Made by a program: the position numbers and the translations under genes. A DNA stretch of 22,573 bases from Actinomycetes bacterium (lineage in GTDB: Bacteria; Actinomycetota; Acidimicrobiia; Acidimicrobiales; Palsa-688). The number at the start of each line of letters is the position of its first letter. Position 1 is the first letter of the stretch. Shown here one piece after another: positions 6,698 through 16,840 of this stretch. The notes under the pieces are model-generated. The model was not told where the DNA came from and did not search any database. It was given only the letters and a program-made list of their open reading frames with translations. The DNA is taken from assembly GCA_021811865.1 (NCBI GenBank), contig JAKAQB010000060.1, positions 1 to 22,573 on the forward strand, given 5' to 3'.

Positions 6698-7620
6698 CCC
6701 GGCCCCCGACCCTCGACCTCGGCTGGGTCAACAACCCTCACGTGCTGGCGATCGGGCGGGTCCCGGCCGGCAGCCGGGTGCTCGACCTCGGCGCCGGGGT
6801 GGGCACCGTCGACGCCGTGCTGCGCCGCATGGGCTGCACGGTGCGTGCCGTCGAGATCGACCCTGTCGCTGCGGAGATCGCCCGCCGGTCCTGCAACCAG
6901 CTCGTCGTCGCCGACTTGGAGCACCTCGACCTGGTGGACACCTTCGGTGAGCAGTCCGCCGACGTGGTGCTGATGCTGGACGTGCTCGAGCACCTGACCG
7001 ACCCGGCCGCGCTCCTCCGCCGCGTCCACGACGTGCTCGCCCCGACCGGGTGGGTGGTGATCTCCCTGCCACACGTCGCCCACGCGTCGGTGCGCCTGGC
7101 GCTGCTCGCCGGCCGGTTCCGCTACACCGAGAGGGGACTGCTCGATCGCGGGCACCTCCGGTTCTTCGACGCCGAGGCCAAGGACGCCCTCCTCGCGTCG
7201 GGGGGCATGGTGCAGCTGGCGATGCAGCGCGTCGTCATGGGCCCCGAGGAGACCGAGGTGGAGGTGCCCGACGCCGACCCCGCCCTGGTCGCCGCCCTGT
7301 CCGAGGACGCCGACGCCTTGACCTACCAGTTCCTCGTCACGGCCGTGCCTGAGGGCTCCAAGCTGGTCGGCGACCCCCCGGTCCTGCCCGCCGCCACGGC
7401 CCAGAACGTCGCGTTGGAGGCCCTGGCCCGGGCCCAGTGGGCGGAGGCGGCCCTCGCCGAGCTCGAGCCCCGCGTCGCCGCCGCCCAACGGCTGCTGCCC
7501 CAGCTCGCCACGCTCCGCATGGGGAGCCAGGGGCGACGGGAGAGCCTGCGGATGCTGCTCGCCGCCCTGGAGGAGAACCTCGAGCGGATGCGGGCGGCGC
7601 TGCAGGACCTGAGCGTCTAG
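6694..7620 (+). CDS. Class I SAM-dependent methyltransferase with C-terminal coiled coil
   Basis: This protein has 308 residues. The Rossmann-type methyltransferase core shows motif I VLDLGAGVG (residues 29-37), acidic motif II VEIDP (53-57, E54 likely contacting the ribose of SAM), motif IV region DVVLMLDVLEHL and post-motif GWVVISLPHVAH, then RGHLRFFD, as in Methyltransf_23/UbiG-like proteins. From about residue 230 it becomes a long Ala/Leu/Glu/Arg helix (ARAQWAEAALAELEPRV, later LEENLERMRAALQDL), likely a coiled coil that pairs with the small coiled-coil protein encoded upstream. The ATGA overlap indicates co-translation with that gene. It probably O-methylates a sugar of the same glycan, but the acceptor is not determined. 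Its TAG stop shares the tetranucleotide CTAG with the convergent gatB stop. Confidence 0.88.
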   Translation: MTRPPTLDLGWVNNPHVLAIGRVPAGSRVLDLGAGVGTVDAVLRRMGCTVRAVEIDPVAAEIARRSCNQLVVADLEHLDLVDTFGEQSADVVLMLDVLEHLTDPAALLRRVHDVLAPTGWVVISLPHVAHASVRLALLAGRFRYTERGLLDRGHLRFFDAEAKDALLASGGMVQLAMQRVVMGPEETEVEVPDADPALVAALSEDADALTYQFLVTAVPEGSKLVGDPPVLPAATAQNVALEALARAQWAEAALAELEPRVAAAQRLLPQLATLRMGSQGRRESLRMLLAALEENLERMRAALQDLSV

Positions 7621-9044
7621 CCGCCAGCAGCCCGGCGCGCCTGCAGGATGGCAGCCGCCGCTGCAAGGTCCGCCTTGCCGGCGGTGGCCCCCTTGAGCCG
7701 ACCTAGCAACAGCCCCTGCAGCTTGTCCTCGCCGGCGACGTAGCGGGCCCAGACGCCGGCGTTGCCGGCGATGACCTCGTCGAGGGCCGCTTCTAGGGCG
7801 ACGCGGCCGAGAGCCTCGAAACCGTGGGCGGCAGCGATCCCTGCTGGGTCGCCGCCACCGGTCAGCATGTCCTTCAGCACGGTCCGGGCCTGGGCGGTGG
7901 TCAGCTCGCCGGCCGATTCCATCCGCAACAGCGTGACGAACTGCTCGGGGCCGAGGTTGGCGAGCGAGCCGATCTCCGAGGCGACCTCGTTGGCGAGCCG
8001 GCGCACCGCCAGGCCGGCGTCGGCACCGGCCGCGACCGTCGCCGTGACGAACGGCTCGAGACCGAGGCGGACGACGGTGGCGACGGCATCGGACTCCGGC
8101 GCCATGCCGGCAGCATCCGCCACGCCCCGGCGGAGCTCGGCAGGCATCGCCGGCAGGGCCGCACGGATACCGTCGACCCAGGCGGGATCCGGCTCCACCG
8201 GCACGAGGTCGGGTTCGGGGAAGTAGCGGTAGTCGAAGGCCTCCTCCTTGGACCGCATCGAAGATGTGCGGCCCTCATCCTCGTTCCAGTGGCGGGTCTC
8301 CTGGACCACCTCGCCGCCGCCCTCCACCAGCCGCACCTGCCGGGCGGCCTCGTAGTCGATGGCCCGGCCGAGGGAGCGCAGCGAGTTCATGTTCTTGACC
8401 TCGCAACGGGTTGCGTAGGCGGTCGACCCGGCGGGGCGGACCGAGACGTTGGCATCGACCCGCAGCGAGCCCTCCTCCATCTTGCCGTCGGATGCGCCGG
8501 CGGCCACGAGGATCGCCCGCAGCTCGTCGACGTAGGCCCGCGCCTCGTCGGCGGAGCGCAGGTCCGGACGACTGACGATCTCGACGAGGGGGACGCCGGC
8601 GCGGTTGTAGTCGACCAGGCTGTGGTCGGCATCGTGGATGCGGCCGCCGCCGCCCACGTGGGTCGTCTTGCCGGTGTCCTCCTCGAGGTGGGCCCGCTCG
8701 ATGCCGACCCGCTTGCCGCCCGGCAGCTCCAGCCACCCGTCGGTGTCGATCGGGAGGTCGTACTGGCTGATCTGGTAGTCCTTGGGCATGTCCGGGTAGA
8801 AGTAGTTCTTGCGGTGGAAGATCGAGGGCCGCACCTGGCAGTGCAGGGCCAGCCCGATCCGCACCGCGTAGTCGACCGCCCGGGCGTTGAGAACCGGCAG
8901 CGAGCCGGGCAGGCCGAGGCAGACGGGGCAGACGTTGGTGTTGGGCTCCTCTCCGAAGCGGTTGGGGCAGGAGCAGAACAACTTGGTCTCGGTCCGCAGC
9001 TCCGTGTGGACCTCGAGGCCGATGACGGTCTCCCACCCGCTCAC
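7617..9044 (-). CDS. gatB: Aspartyl/glutamyl-tRNA(Asn/Gln) amidotransferase subunit B
   Basis: This is the 475-residue tRNA-binding and kinase subunit of GatCAB, which phosphorylates Glu-tRNA(Gln) or Asp-tRNA(Asn) before amidation. It shows the family landmarks in order: [10 protein letters not shown]; the cysteine zinc site FCSCPN with [75 protein letters not shown]; and [20 protein letters not shown]-terminal helical (YqeY-like) tail ends [13 protein letters not shown]. The GTG start at 9044 overlaps the gatA stop as GTGA, giving the usual family length; the open frame extends upstream only as antisense-like sequence. It is the last gene of gatCAB and ends tail-to-tail with the methyltransferase. 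Confidence 0.97.
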   Translation of the reverse strand: MSGWETVIGLEVHTELRTETKLFCSCPNRFGEEPNTNVCPVCLGLPGSLPVLNARAVDYAVRIGLALHCQVRPSIFHRKNYFYPDMPKDYQISQYDLPIDTDGWLELPGGKRVGIERAHLEEDTGKTTHVGGGGRIHDADHSLVDYNRAGVPLVEIVSRPDLRSADEARAYVDELRAILVAAGASDGKMEEGSLRVDANVSVRPAGSTAYATRCEVKNMNSLRSLGRAIDYEAARQVRLVEGGGEVVQETRHWNEDEGRTSSMRSKEEAFDYRYFPEPDLVPVEPDPAWVDGIRAALPAMPAELRRGVADAAGMAPESDAVATVVRLGLEPFVTATVAAGADAGLAVRRLANEVASEIGSLANLGPEQFVTLLRMESAGELTTAQARTVLKDMLTGGGDPAGIAAAHGFEALGRVALEAALDEVIAGNAGVWARYVAGEDKLQGLLLGRLKGATAGKADLAAAAAILQARRAAGG

Positions 9045-10459
9045 CGCGACGCCTCCAAGGTGGCGGCGACCTGGAACATCACCGTCTCCCCCAGCGCCGG
9101 CGCCAGGACCTGCACGCCCAAAGGCAGGCCGCCGGCATCCACCCCGTAGGGGACGCTCACCGCCGGGTGGCCGGCGAGGTTGGACGGCACGGTGCACACG
9201 TCGTTCAGGTACATGGTGAGCGGATCGGCGGTCTTGGCGCCGAGGGCAAAGGCGCCGCCGGGAGCAGTAGGGCCCAGCAGGGCGTCGAAACGCTCGTAGG
9301 CGGCGTCGAAGTCCTGGAGGATGCGGGTCCTCACCTTCTGGGCCTTGCCGTAGTAGGCGTCGTAGTACCCGGCTGACAGCGCGTACGTGCCGAGCATGAT
9401 CCGCCGCTTGACCTCGGCCCCGAAGCCCTCCGTCCTCGTACGCACGTACATCTGCGTGATGTCGGCGCCGGGTGCCCGCAGGCCGTAGCGAACGCCGTCG
9501 TAGCGGGCGAGGTTGGAAGAGGCCTCGGCCGGGGCGATCAGGTAGTAAGCCGTCAGCCCGTACACCGCCGCCGGGACCGACACCTCGTCAACCTTGGCGC
9601 CCGCCGCCGCGAGGGCGTCCACCGCCTCCCTGGTCCGGGCGACGACCTGCGGGTCGATGCCCTCCGCTGTCGTGAGCTCGGTCACGAGCCCGACATGCAG
9701 CCCCTCCACCCCCCGCTCGAGGCCGGCTCGGGCGCTCGGCGGCGCCGAGGGAAGGGACGTCGAGTCGGCGGGGTCGTGGCCGGCGATCACGTCGAGCAGC
9801 AGGGCGGCATCGGCGACGGTGCCAGCGATGGGACCGATCTGGTCGAGCGAGCTGGCGAAGGCGATCAGGCCGTAGCGGGACACGAGGCCGTAGGTGGGCT
9901 TGGCCCCCACCACGCCGCAGAGGGCGGCGGGCTGGCGGATCGACCCACCGGTGTCCGAGCCGAGCGCCAGCGGGGCGAAGCCGGCCGACACCGCCGCAGC
10001 GCTGCCGCCGGACGAGCCGCCCGGGACCCGGGTGGGGTCGTGCGGGTTGCGGGTCGGGCCAAAGGCCGAGCTCTCCGTCGACGAGCCCATGGCGAACTCG
10101 TCGAGGTTGGTCTTGCCCACCACGACCGCGCCGGCGGCGGCCAGCCGGGACACGACGGTGGCATCGTACGGAGGGCGCCAACCCTCGAGGATCCGGGAGG
10201 CGCACGTCGTCGGTACGCCCCTCGTGCAGAGGTTGTCCTTCAGGGCGACGGGCACCCCGGCGAGCGGCCCGGGATCGATGCCAGCGGCGACGGCCTCGTC
10301 CACCTGGGCTGCACGCTCCAAGGCGGCGTCGGCCGTCAGGTGCAAGAAGGCGTGGATCCCGCCGTCGCGCCGGGCGATGCGTTCCAGGTGCTCCTCGACG
10401 ACCTCGACGGCCGACCGCTCACCCGATCGCACGGCGCCGGCGATCTCGACCGCTGTCAC
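9041..10459 (-). CDS. gatA: Aspartyl/glutamyl-tRNA(Asn/Gln) amidotransferase subunit A
   Basis: This is the 472-residue amidase-signature subunit that releases ammonia from glutamine and channels it to GatB. The Ser-cisSer-Lys triad is intact: K74 in VALKDN, S149 in [12 protein letters not shown] and S173 in [29 protein letters not shown] and [20 protein letters not shown] are also typical of GatA rather than of stand-alone amidases. The GTG start at 10459 overlaps the gatC stop (GTGA), and the TGA at 9043-9041 overlaps the gatB GTG in the same way, so all three subunits are translationally coupled. The context makes a free amidase very unlikely. Confidence 0.97.
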   Translation of the reverse strand: MTAVEIAGAVRSGERSAVEVVEEHLERIARRDGGIHAFLHLTADAALERAAQVDEAVAAGIDPGPLAGVPVALKDNLCTRGVPTTCASRILEGWRPPYDATVVSRLAAAGAVVVGKTNLDEFAMGSSTESSAFGPTRNPHDPTRVPGGSSGGSAAAVSAGFAPLALGSDTGGSIRQPAALCGVVGAKPTYGLVSRYGLIAFASSLDQIGPIAGTVADAALLLDVIAGHDPADSTSLPSAPPSARAGLERGVEGLHVGLVTELTTAEGIDPQVVARTREAVDALAAAGAKVDEVSVPAAVYGLTAYYLIAPAEASSNLARYDGVRYGLRAPGADITQMYVRTRTEGFGAEVKRRIMLGTYALSAGYYDAYYGKAQKVRTRILQDFDAAYERFDALLGPTAPGGAFALGAKTADPLTMYLNDVCTVPSNLAGHPAVSVPYGVDAGGLPLGVQVLAPALGETVMFQVAATLEASR

Positions 10460-10758
10460 GGGGCCTCGCCGAGGATGCGCGGGACCCGGAAGCGGTCGCC
10501 CTCCACCGCCGGCGCGGCGGAGAGGGCCTCCTCCCGGGACAGGCACGGTCGCGCGACGTCCTCGCGGAGGACGTTGGCCAGCGGCAGCGGGTGCGCCGTG
10601 GGTGGGACACCCCCGAGGTCGAGCGCCTCGATGTCGGCGGCATGGTCGAGGACCGCGGCGAGCTGACCCGTGAAGCGCCCCAGCTCCTCATCGGTCACCG
10701 CCAGGCGGGCCAGGCGGGCCACGTGGGCGACGTCGGCGGTCGTGATGCGTTGCGCCAT
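10456..10758 (-). CDS. gatC: Aspartyl/glutamyl-tRNA(Asn/Gln) amidotransferase subunit C
   Basis: This 100-residue small subunit wraps around the GatA-GatB interface. It has the classic [20 protein letters not shown] start, then [38 protein letters not shown], and the end [11 protein letters not shown]. The ATG at 10758 gives the normal family length; a second ATG at 10767 would add MAG but overlaps the putative -10 TACGAT. It is the first gene of gatCAB and diverges from the SCP2 gene. No Shine-Dalgarno precedes it, consistent with a leaderless message. The open frame continues far upstream, but that part is antisense to the SCP2 and kinase genes. Confidence 0.95.
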   Translation of the reverse strand: MAQRITTADVAHVARLARLAVTDEELGRFTGQLAAVLDHAADIEALDLGGVPPTAHPLPLANVLREDVARPCLSREEALSAAPAVEGDRFRVPRILGEAP

Positions 10759-10765
10759 CCCGGCC

Positions 10766-10771
10766 ATCGTA
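10766..10771 (-). promoter_or_regulatory. Candidate leaderless -10 hexamer for gatCAB
   Basis: On the minus strand TACGAT (TANNNT) is followed after 7 nt by the gatC ATG at 10758, with no Shine-Dalgarno between them. The -35 region coincides with the perfect inverted repeat at 10774-10793. Confidence 0.45.
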
Positions 10772-10773
10772 GG

Positions 10774-10793
10774 CGGGTCCCCTCGTGGACCCG
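10774..10793. promoter_or_regulatory. Perfect inverted repeat between divergent gatC and SCP2-gene promoters
   Basis: CGGGTCC at 10774-10780 and GGACCCG at 10787-10793 are exact reverse complements around CCTCGT. The repeat lies between the minus-strand TACGAT (10771-10766) and a plus-strand GATAAT at 10798-10803, so a protein bound here could affect both directions. Its role is inferred from position only. Confidence 0.35.
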
Positions 10794-10797
10794 GCCC

Positions 10798-10803
10798 GAT
10801 AAT
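10798..10803 (+). promoter_or_regulatory. Candidate -10 box for the SCP2-domain gene
   Basis: GATAAT matches TATAAT at five of six positions, which is striking in such GC-rich DNA. A start site near 10810 would leave a leader of about 57 nt before GTG 10867. No clear -35 box is seen; the inverted repeat lies just upstream. Confidence 0.4.
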
Positions 10804-10866
10804 GCCATGGCCGGGGCTCGCCGCGGGTACGGTCGCAGCCGTCGAGTGGACCGAGGCGGTGACGGC

Positions 10867-11280
10867 GTGGCCTTTCCCTTCCTGAGCGACCAGTGGATCG
10901 GCGAGGCCCGCCGGATCGCCGCCGGCTACGAGGGCCGCCACCCCGCCCCGCCCGTCGCTGTCCGCATGAACGTCGTCATCACCGACGTGCCGTGGCCGCC
11001 GGGCCGGGTGGAGGGCCACATCGACACCGGTGGCGCCAGCGTCGACCTCGAGGTCGGGCGGCTGGAGCAGGCGGACGTCACCGTCACGATGGAGCACGCC
11101 ACCGCCCGGGCGCTGCTCCTCGGGAGCGACCCCGAGGCCGCCATGCAGGCGTTCCTCACCGGCCGGATCCGCGTCGACGGCGACCTCAGCAAGCTCATGC
11201 TCACCTTCACACAGCCGAGCGCGGTGGTCGATCCCGTGGTGAGGGAGGCGTTCGGCCGGCTGCGCGAGATCACCGAGTAG
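10867..11280 (+). CDS. SCP2 sterol-binding-domain protein
   Basis: This 137-residue protein is the size of a stand-alone SCP2 domain, a fold with a hydrophobic tunnel for lipids or acyl-CoA. It begins VAFPFLSDQWIGEARRI, like many actinobacterial SCP2 proteins. It then shows the alternating strands ITDVPWPPGRVEGHIDTGG and ASVDLEVGRLEQADVTVTME, a helix HATARALLLG, and the typical AFLTGRIRVDGDLSKLMLT, where the L-x-G-x-I-x-V-x-G-D-x-x-K-L/A stretch is diagnostic. The GTG at 10867 is chosen because it fits the family N-terminus; the ATG at 10807 would add 20 Arg/Gly-rich residues. It diverges from gatC and converges on the kinase gene with 17 bp between stops. The ligand is unknown. Confidence 0.85.
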   Translation: MAFPFLSDQWIGEARRIAAGYEGRHPAPPVAVRMNVVITDVPWPPGRVEGHIDTGGASVDLEVGRLEQADVTVTMEHATARALLLGSDPEAAMQAFLTGRIRVDGDLSKLMLTFTQPSAVVDPVVREAFGRLREITE

Positions 11281-11297
11281 CGCCGCCAGGCGCCGGC

Positions 11298-13514
11298 TCA
11301 GCCGGTGACCAGCTGGACGTACGACCCGAAGCGCACCGCCTGGCCCACGCCGGGCGTGGTGCCGGTGACGTTGGCCGCCGGGTTCCCCGTCACCCCGCTC
11401 ACCCCCAGGCCGAGCGCCTCCAGCTGGCTCGTGGCCACCGAGACCGACTCCCCCACGACGCTCGTCGGGATGGTGACCAGGTGGGGCCCCTTCGAGACCT
11501 CGACGGTGATCGGTGACCCGTACACCACCGGGCGGCCCGGCGGGGGGCTGGTCGTCACGACGAGCCCGGGGTCGACCAGGTCGCTGTAGACGAGCTGCTC
11601 CGAAGGTTGCAGGTGCGCGGCCTGCAGCACCGCCGCCGCCGCCGAATAGCTCTCGACCGCCGCAGCCCGCAACAGCGGCACCGTGACGATGGGCTTGCCC
11701 TTCGAGACCACCAGCTCGACCGGTGTGCCCGGGAGGGCATCGCCGGTGGCAGGGCGGCTCGAGATGACCCAACCTGCGGGCACGTCGATGCTGGCCTGCC
11801 TGGTCACCTGCCCGACCCGCAGGTGGGCGGCGCTGATCACCCGCCGGGCGTCCGCGAGAGCGAGGTGGTCGAGGGGCGGGACGGGCACCGGTGCTGGTCC
11901 GCTCGAGAGCGTCACGGCGACGGTGCCGCCCCTCTGCACCTTCCCCGTGAGGGGCACCTGGCTGACGACGGCCCCGCGGCGCACCGCCCCGTCGTAGGAG
12001 CTCCCGGCCACGACGAGGCGGAGGTGCCGGGCGCGCAGGGCGGCGGCGGCCTGCCTCGCGGTCTCGCCGCGGAGGGATGGCACGGGGACGGGCGGCGGCG
12101 TTCGGGTCAGAGCCCAAGCGGCGCCTCCACCACCGGCAGCCACGAGCAGCACTCCCACAGCGGTGAGGGCGAGAAGACGGCGAGGGTGGGAAGCTGCCCC
12201 TGAACCCGACTCGCCCGAGCGGGGTAGCTGCGGTTGCTCGCGTTCCTCCCACTGCTCCCACTGCTCCCAGTCGACGGGAGGAGCCTTGGGGCGGCCGCCG
12301 GCGGCAGAGGGGATGGCGGGGCCGGCGAGTGCCGCTGCGGTGGCGGTGGCGGTGGCGGGGGCGGGGGCGGCAGCAGCGACGGCCACGTCGACCGCATCGA
12401 CATCGACCGCACCGACATCGACCGCATCGACATCGACCGCATCGACATCGACCGCATCGACATCGACCGCATCGACATCGACCGCACCGACATCGACCCC
12501 AGTGGCGCCGGGCGGCCGAGGCTCATCGCCGGCGGGGGCACGCTGAGCGGGACTCGTTGCCGGGTCCATCAGCACCGATCCCGGCCCCGCCCGGCGAGTG
12601 GCGCGGCCGCCAGCGCCTCCACCGGTACGACCGGCGATGGACGTCGGGTCCGGGTCCACCTCCAGCCTTCCGTCGAGCAGCGGGGGGGCGAGCGGCAGCG
12701 GTGCCGGTGCCGGCAGCGCCTCTCCGACCCGGCGCAGGTCGGCGGCGAAGCGGGCCGAATCGGGACGGTCGGCGGGCTGGGGGGCGGCGGCGGCGGCGAG
12801 CGCCCTCCCGAGCGCACCGAGGCTGGCGGGCAACTCGAGCTCGCGGCCGATGCGAGCCATCAACGTGCCGAGGGTCGTATCCGTGGCGAACGGGACGACG
12901 CCGGTCGTGGCCTCCGCCAGCACGAGGGCGAGCGCGTACACGTCCGCCCGGTCGTCCAGGATCCTTCCCTGCACCTGCTCGGGAGAGGCATAGCGGGCGG
13001 TCCCGACGATGGCGCCGGCGGGCTCCGTCCACGTGGCCTCGGCGAGGGCCCGGGCGAGACCGAAGTCGGCGACGCTGACCCTGCCCTCGTCGTCGAAGAG
13101 AAGGTTGGCCGGCTTGATGTCGCGGTGAACGAGCCCTCGCCGGTGAGCATGGTCGAGCGCCGATGCAGCCTGCGCGCCGACCTGGGCGGCCTGGGCAGGG
13201 GTGAGCAGGCTGCCCTGGTCGAGCAGGCTCCGCAGGCTCCCGCCCTCCAGCAGCTCGGTGACGAGATAGGGGCTCTCGCCTTCCTCGCCCCAGTCGTAGA
13301 TCCGCAGGATGTGCGGGTGGCGGAGGGCAGCCACGACACGGGCCTCGGCTTGGAACCTCCGAAGGAATGCCTCGTCGCCGGCGAGCCCCGGGTGGAGCAC
13401 CTTGACGGCCACGCGGCGGCGCAGCACGACATCCTCGGCGACGTAGACATGCGCGCTCGCGCCTGTGCCGAGCGGGCGGGAGAGGCGGTAGCGGTTTCCG
13501 AGGACACGCCCCAC
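11298..13514 (-). CDS. PASTA-domain Ser/Thr protein kinase (PknB/StkP type)
   Basis: This membrane kinase has 738 residues. The cytosolic kinase domain (about 9-265) has the glycine loop GTGASAHVYV, VAVKVL (K38), helix-C E57, catalytic HRDIKPANLL (D132, N137), DFG (D150) and activation segment GTARYASPEQ; all key residues are present. A low-complexity linker follows, containing seven VDVDA/VDVGA units (about 340-374), an Ala/Pro/Thr-rich part and WEQWEQWEE. One membrane helix (about 445-469, LLALTAVGVLLVAAGGGG) leads to four extracytoplasmic PASTA repeats starting PVPSLRG, PVPPLDH, TVPLLRA and TIPTSVV, which in relatives sense muropeptides or lipid II. The GTG at 13514 is the only fitting start. 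TAGCGT at 13553-13548 could be its -10. PASTA kinases usually sit near division genes; here the neighbour is ligA, 77 bp upstream. Confidence 0.93.
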   Translation of the reverse strand: MGRVLGNRYRLSRPLGTGASAHVYVAEDVVLRRRVAVKVLHPGLAGDEAFLRRFQAEARVVAALRHPHILRIYDWGEEGESPYLVTELLEGGSLRSLLDQGSLLTPAQAAQVGAQAASALDHAHRRGLVHRDIKPANLLFDDEGRVSVADFGLARALAEATWTEPAGAIVGTARYASPEQVQGRILDDRADVYALALVLAEATTGVVPFATDTTLGTLMARIGRELELPASLGALGRALAAAAAPQPADRPDSARFAADLRRVGEALPAPAPLPLAPPLLDGRLEVDPDPTSIAGRTGGGAGGRATRRAGPGSVLMDPATSPAQRAPAGDEPRPPGATGVDVGAVDVDAVDVDAVDVDAVDVDAVDVGAVDVDAVDVAVAAAAPAPATATATAAALAGPAIPSAAGGRPKAPPVDWEQWEQWEEREQPQLPRSGESGSGAASHPRRLLALTAVGVLLVAAGGGGAAWALTRTPPPVPVPSLRGETARQAAAALRARHLRLVVAGSSYDGAVRRGAVVSQVPLTGKVQRGGTVAVTLSSGPAPVPVPPLDHLALADARRVISAAHLRVGQVTRQASIDVPAGWVISSRPATGDALPGTPVELVVSKGKPIVTVPLLRAAAVESYSAAAAVLQAAHLQPSEQLVYSDLVDPGLVVTTSPPPGRPVVYGSPITVEVSKGPHLVTIPTSVVGESVSVATSQLEALGLGVSGVTGNPAANVTGTTPGVGQAVRFGSYVQLVTG
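12393..12497. repeat. 15-bp tandem repeat, seven units, within the kinase linker
   Basis: Seven consecutive copies of CGCATCGACATCGAC run from 12393 to 12497. Units 2 and 7 carry the same single change (CGCACC for CGCATC). On the coding (minus) strand each unit reads V-D-V-D-A, or V-D-V-G-A for the variants. The near identity, even at silent positions, shows recent expansion by slippage or unequal recombination. The frame is preserved because the unit is a multiple of three. Confidence 0.95.
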
Positions 13515-13591
13515 CGAGTCGGCGATGCGCGGGGACCCGATGGCGAGACGCTACTGACAGGACCCGCCGAAGTGGGGTATGGGGGATCTCC

Positions 13592-15748
<2,157 letters not shown>

Positions 15749-16840
15749 TCAAGCAGCTGTGACAGCCAACCCGGTGGCCGTCCCGCCGCCGAGGACCTCG
15801 TCACGCCGGTAGAGCACCACGCTCTGGCCGGCGGCGACGCGCCGAGCTGGCCTGTCCCAGACCACGCGGCCCCGCCGGGCGGTAGGTCCGGTGGGCTCCC
15901 AGCGGCCGGGCAGGGGGGCGCCGTGCGCGCTGCATTGCACGCCCACGCGCTCCCCCGCCGCCGGCGGCGACACCACCCACCCGGCGTCGTCGACGTGGAC
16001 GCCGGCAGCAAGCAGCTCGTCAGGACCACCCAGGGTGACGACGGCCCCGGCCACGTCCACGTCCACCGCATACCGGCGCTGTCCCGGGGGCAACAGGCCG
16101 CCCGGGTTGCCGAGCCCGCGCCGCTGGCCGACGGTGACGAGCTCCACGGCATCCACCCGCCCGAGCGTCGACCCGGTCCGGTCGACCACGGTGCCGGGAT
16201 GCAGGGCGATCCGGGTGCCGAGGAACCCCGCCCGCCCGCCCGGGCCACCCAAGAAGCAGACGTCCTGGCTGTCGGGCTTCGCGGCGGTGCGCAGCCCGGC
16301 AGCGGCCGCCTGGGCCCGGACCTCGTGCTTGGTCAGCTCGCCGACCGGGAGCAGGAGCCGGGACAGCTCGGCCTGCCCCAGCATGTGCAACACGTAGGAC
16401 TGGTCCTTGGCCTGATCCGCTCCCCGGGTGAGGCGCCAATGGTCACCTGGCCCCACCGGCGCCACGACGCGGGCGTGGTGGCCGGTCGCGACCGCGTCGA
16501 AGCCGAGCCGCTCCGCCCTCTGCACGAAGCGGTCGAACTTGAGGTGGCGGTTGCAGGCGACGCACGGGTTGGGGGTGCGCCCGGCCGCGTGCTCGGCGAC
16601 GTATGGCTCGACGACCGCCGCCTCGAAGGCGGAGGAGAAGTTGAACACGTGGTGCACCAGGCCGAGGCGGTCCGCGACGGCCCGGGCGTCCTCCACGTCG
16701 GCGATGCTGCAGCAGCCCGACGTCGACGGCCCCGCCCAGAGCTTCATGGTGGCACCGACGACGTCGTGGCCCGCCTGGGCCAGGAGCAGGGCGGCGACGG
16801 ACGAGTCGACCCCGCCCGACATCGCGACGAGGACCCGCAT
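15749..16840 (-). CDS. mnmA: tRNA 2-thiouridine(34) synthase
   Basis: This 363-residue enzyme makes the 2-thio group of U34 in tRNA-Lys, -Glu and -Gln. The N-terminal PP-loop MSGGVDSSVAALL (residues 7-19) binds ATP to adenylate U34. The catalytic cysteine pair is C93 in TPNPCVACNRHLKF and C194 in KPDSQDVCFLG. Family segments VATGHHARV, AKDQSYVLHMLGQ and VGQRRGLG are also present, and the C-terminus forms the usual two beta domains. ATG 16840 shares one base with the stop of the upstream cysteine desulfurase (TGATG), so the sulfur donor and acceptor are co-translated. The open frame upstream of the ATG is antisense-like sequence inside the desulfurase gene. Confidence 0.97.
   Translation of the reverse strand: MRVLVAMSGGVDSSVAALLLAQAGHDVVGATMKLWAGPSTSGCCSIADVEDARAVADRLGLVHHVFNFSSAFEAAVVEPYVAEHAAGRTPNPCVACNRHLKFDRFVQRAERLGFDAVATGHHARVVAPVGPGDHWRLTRGADQAKDQSYVLHMLGQAELSRLLLPVGELTKHEVRAQAAAAGLRTAAKPDSQDVCFLGGPGGRAGFLGTRIALHPGTVVDRTGSTLGRVDAVELVTVGQRRGLGNPGGLLPPGQRRYAVDVDVAGAVVTLGGPDELLAAGVHVDDAGWVVSPPAAGERVGVQCSAHGAPLPGRWEPTGPTARRGRVVWDRPARRVAAGQSVVLYRRDEVLGGGTATGLAVTAA

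Noticed and set aside
10759..12261. A long upstream extension of gatC on the minus strand
   Set aside because: It is antisense to the SCP2 gene and the kinase PASTA region; GatC is normally about 100 residues and begins at the ATG used here.
12393..12497. CRISPR-like array
   Set aside because: The units are contiguous 15-mers with no spacers and preserve a reading frame, so this is a coding minisatellite.
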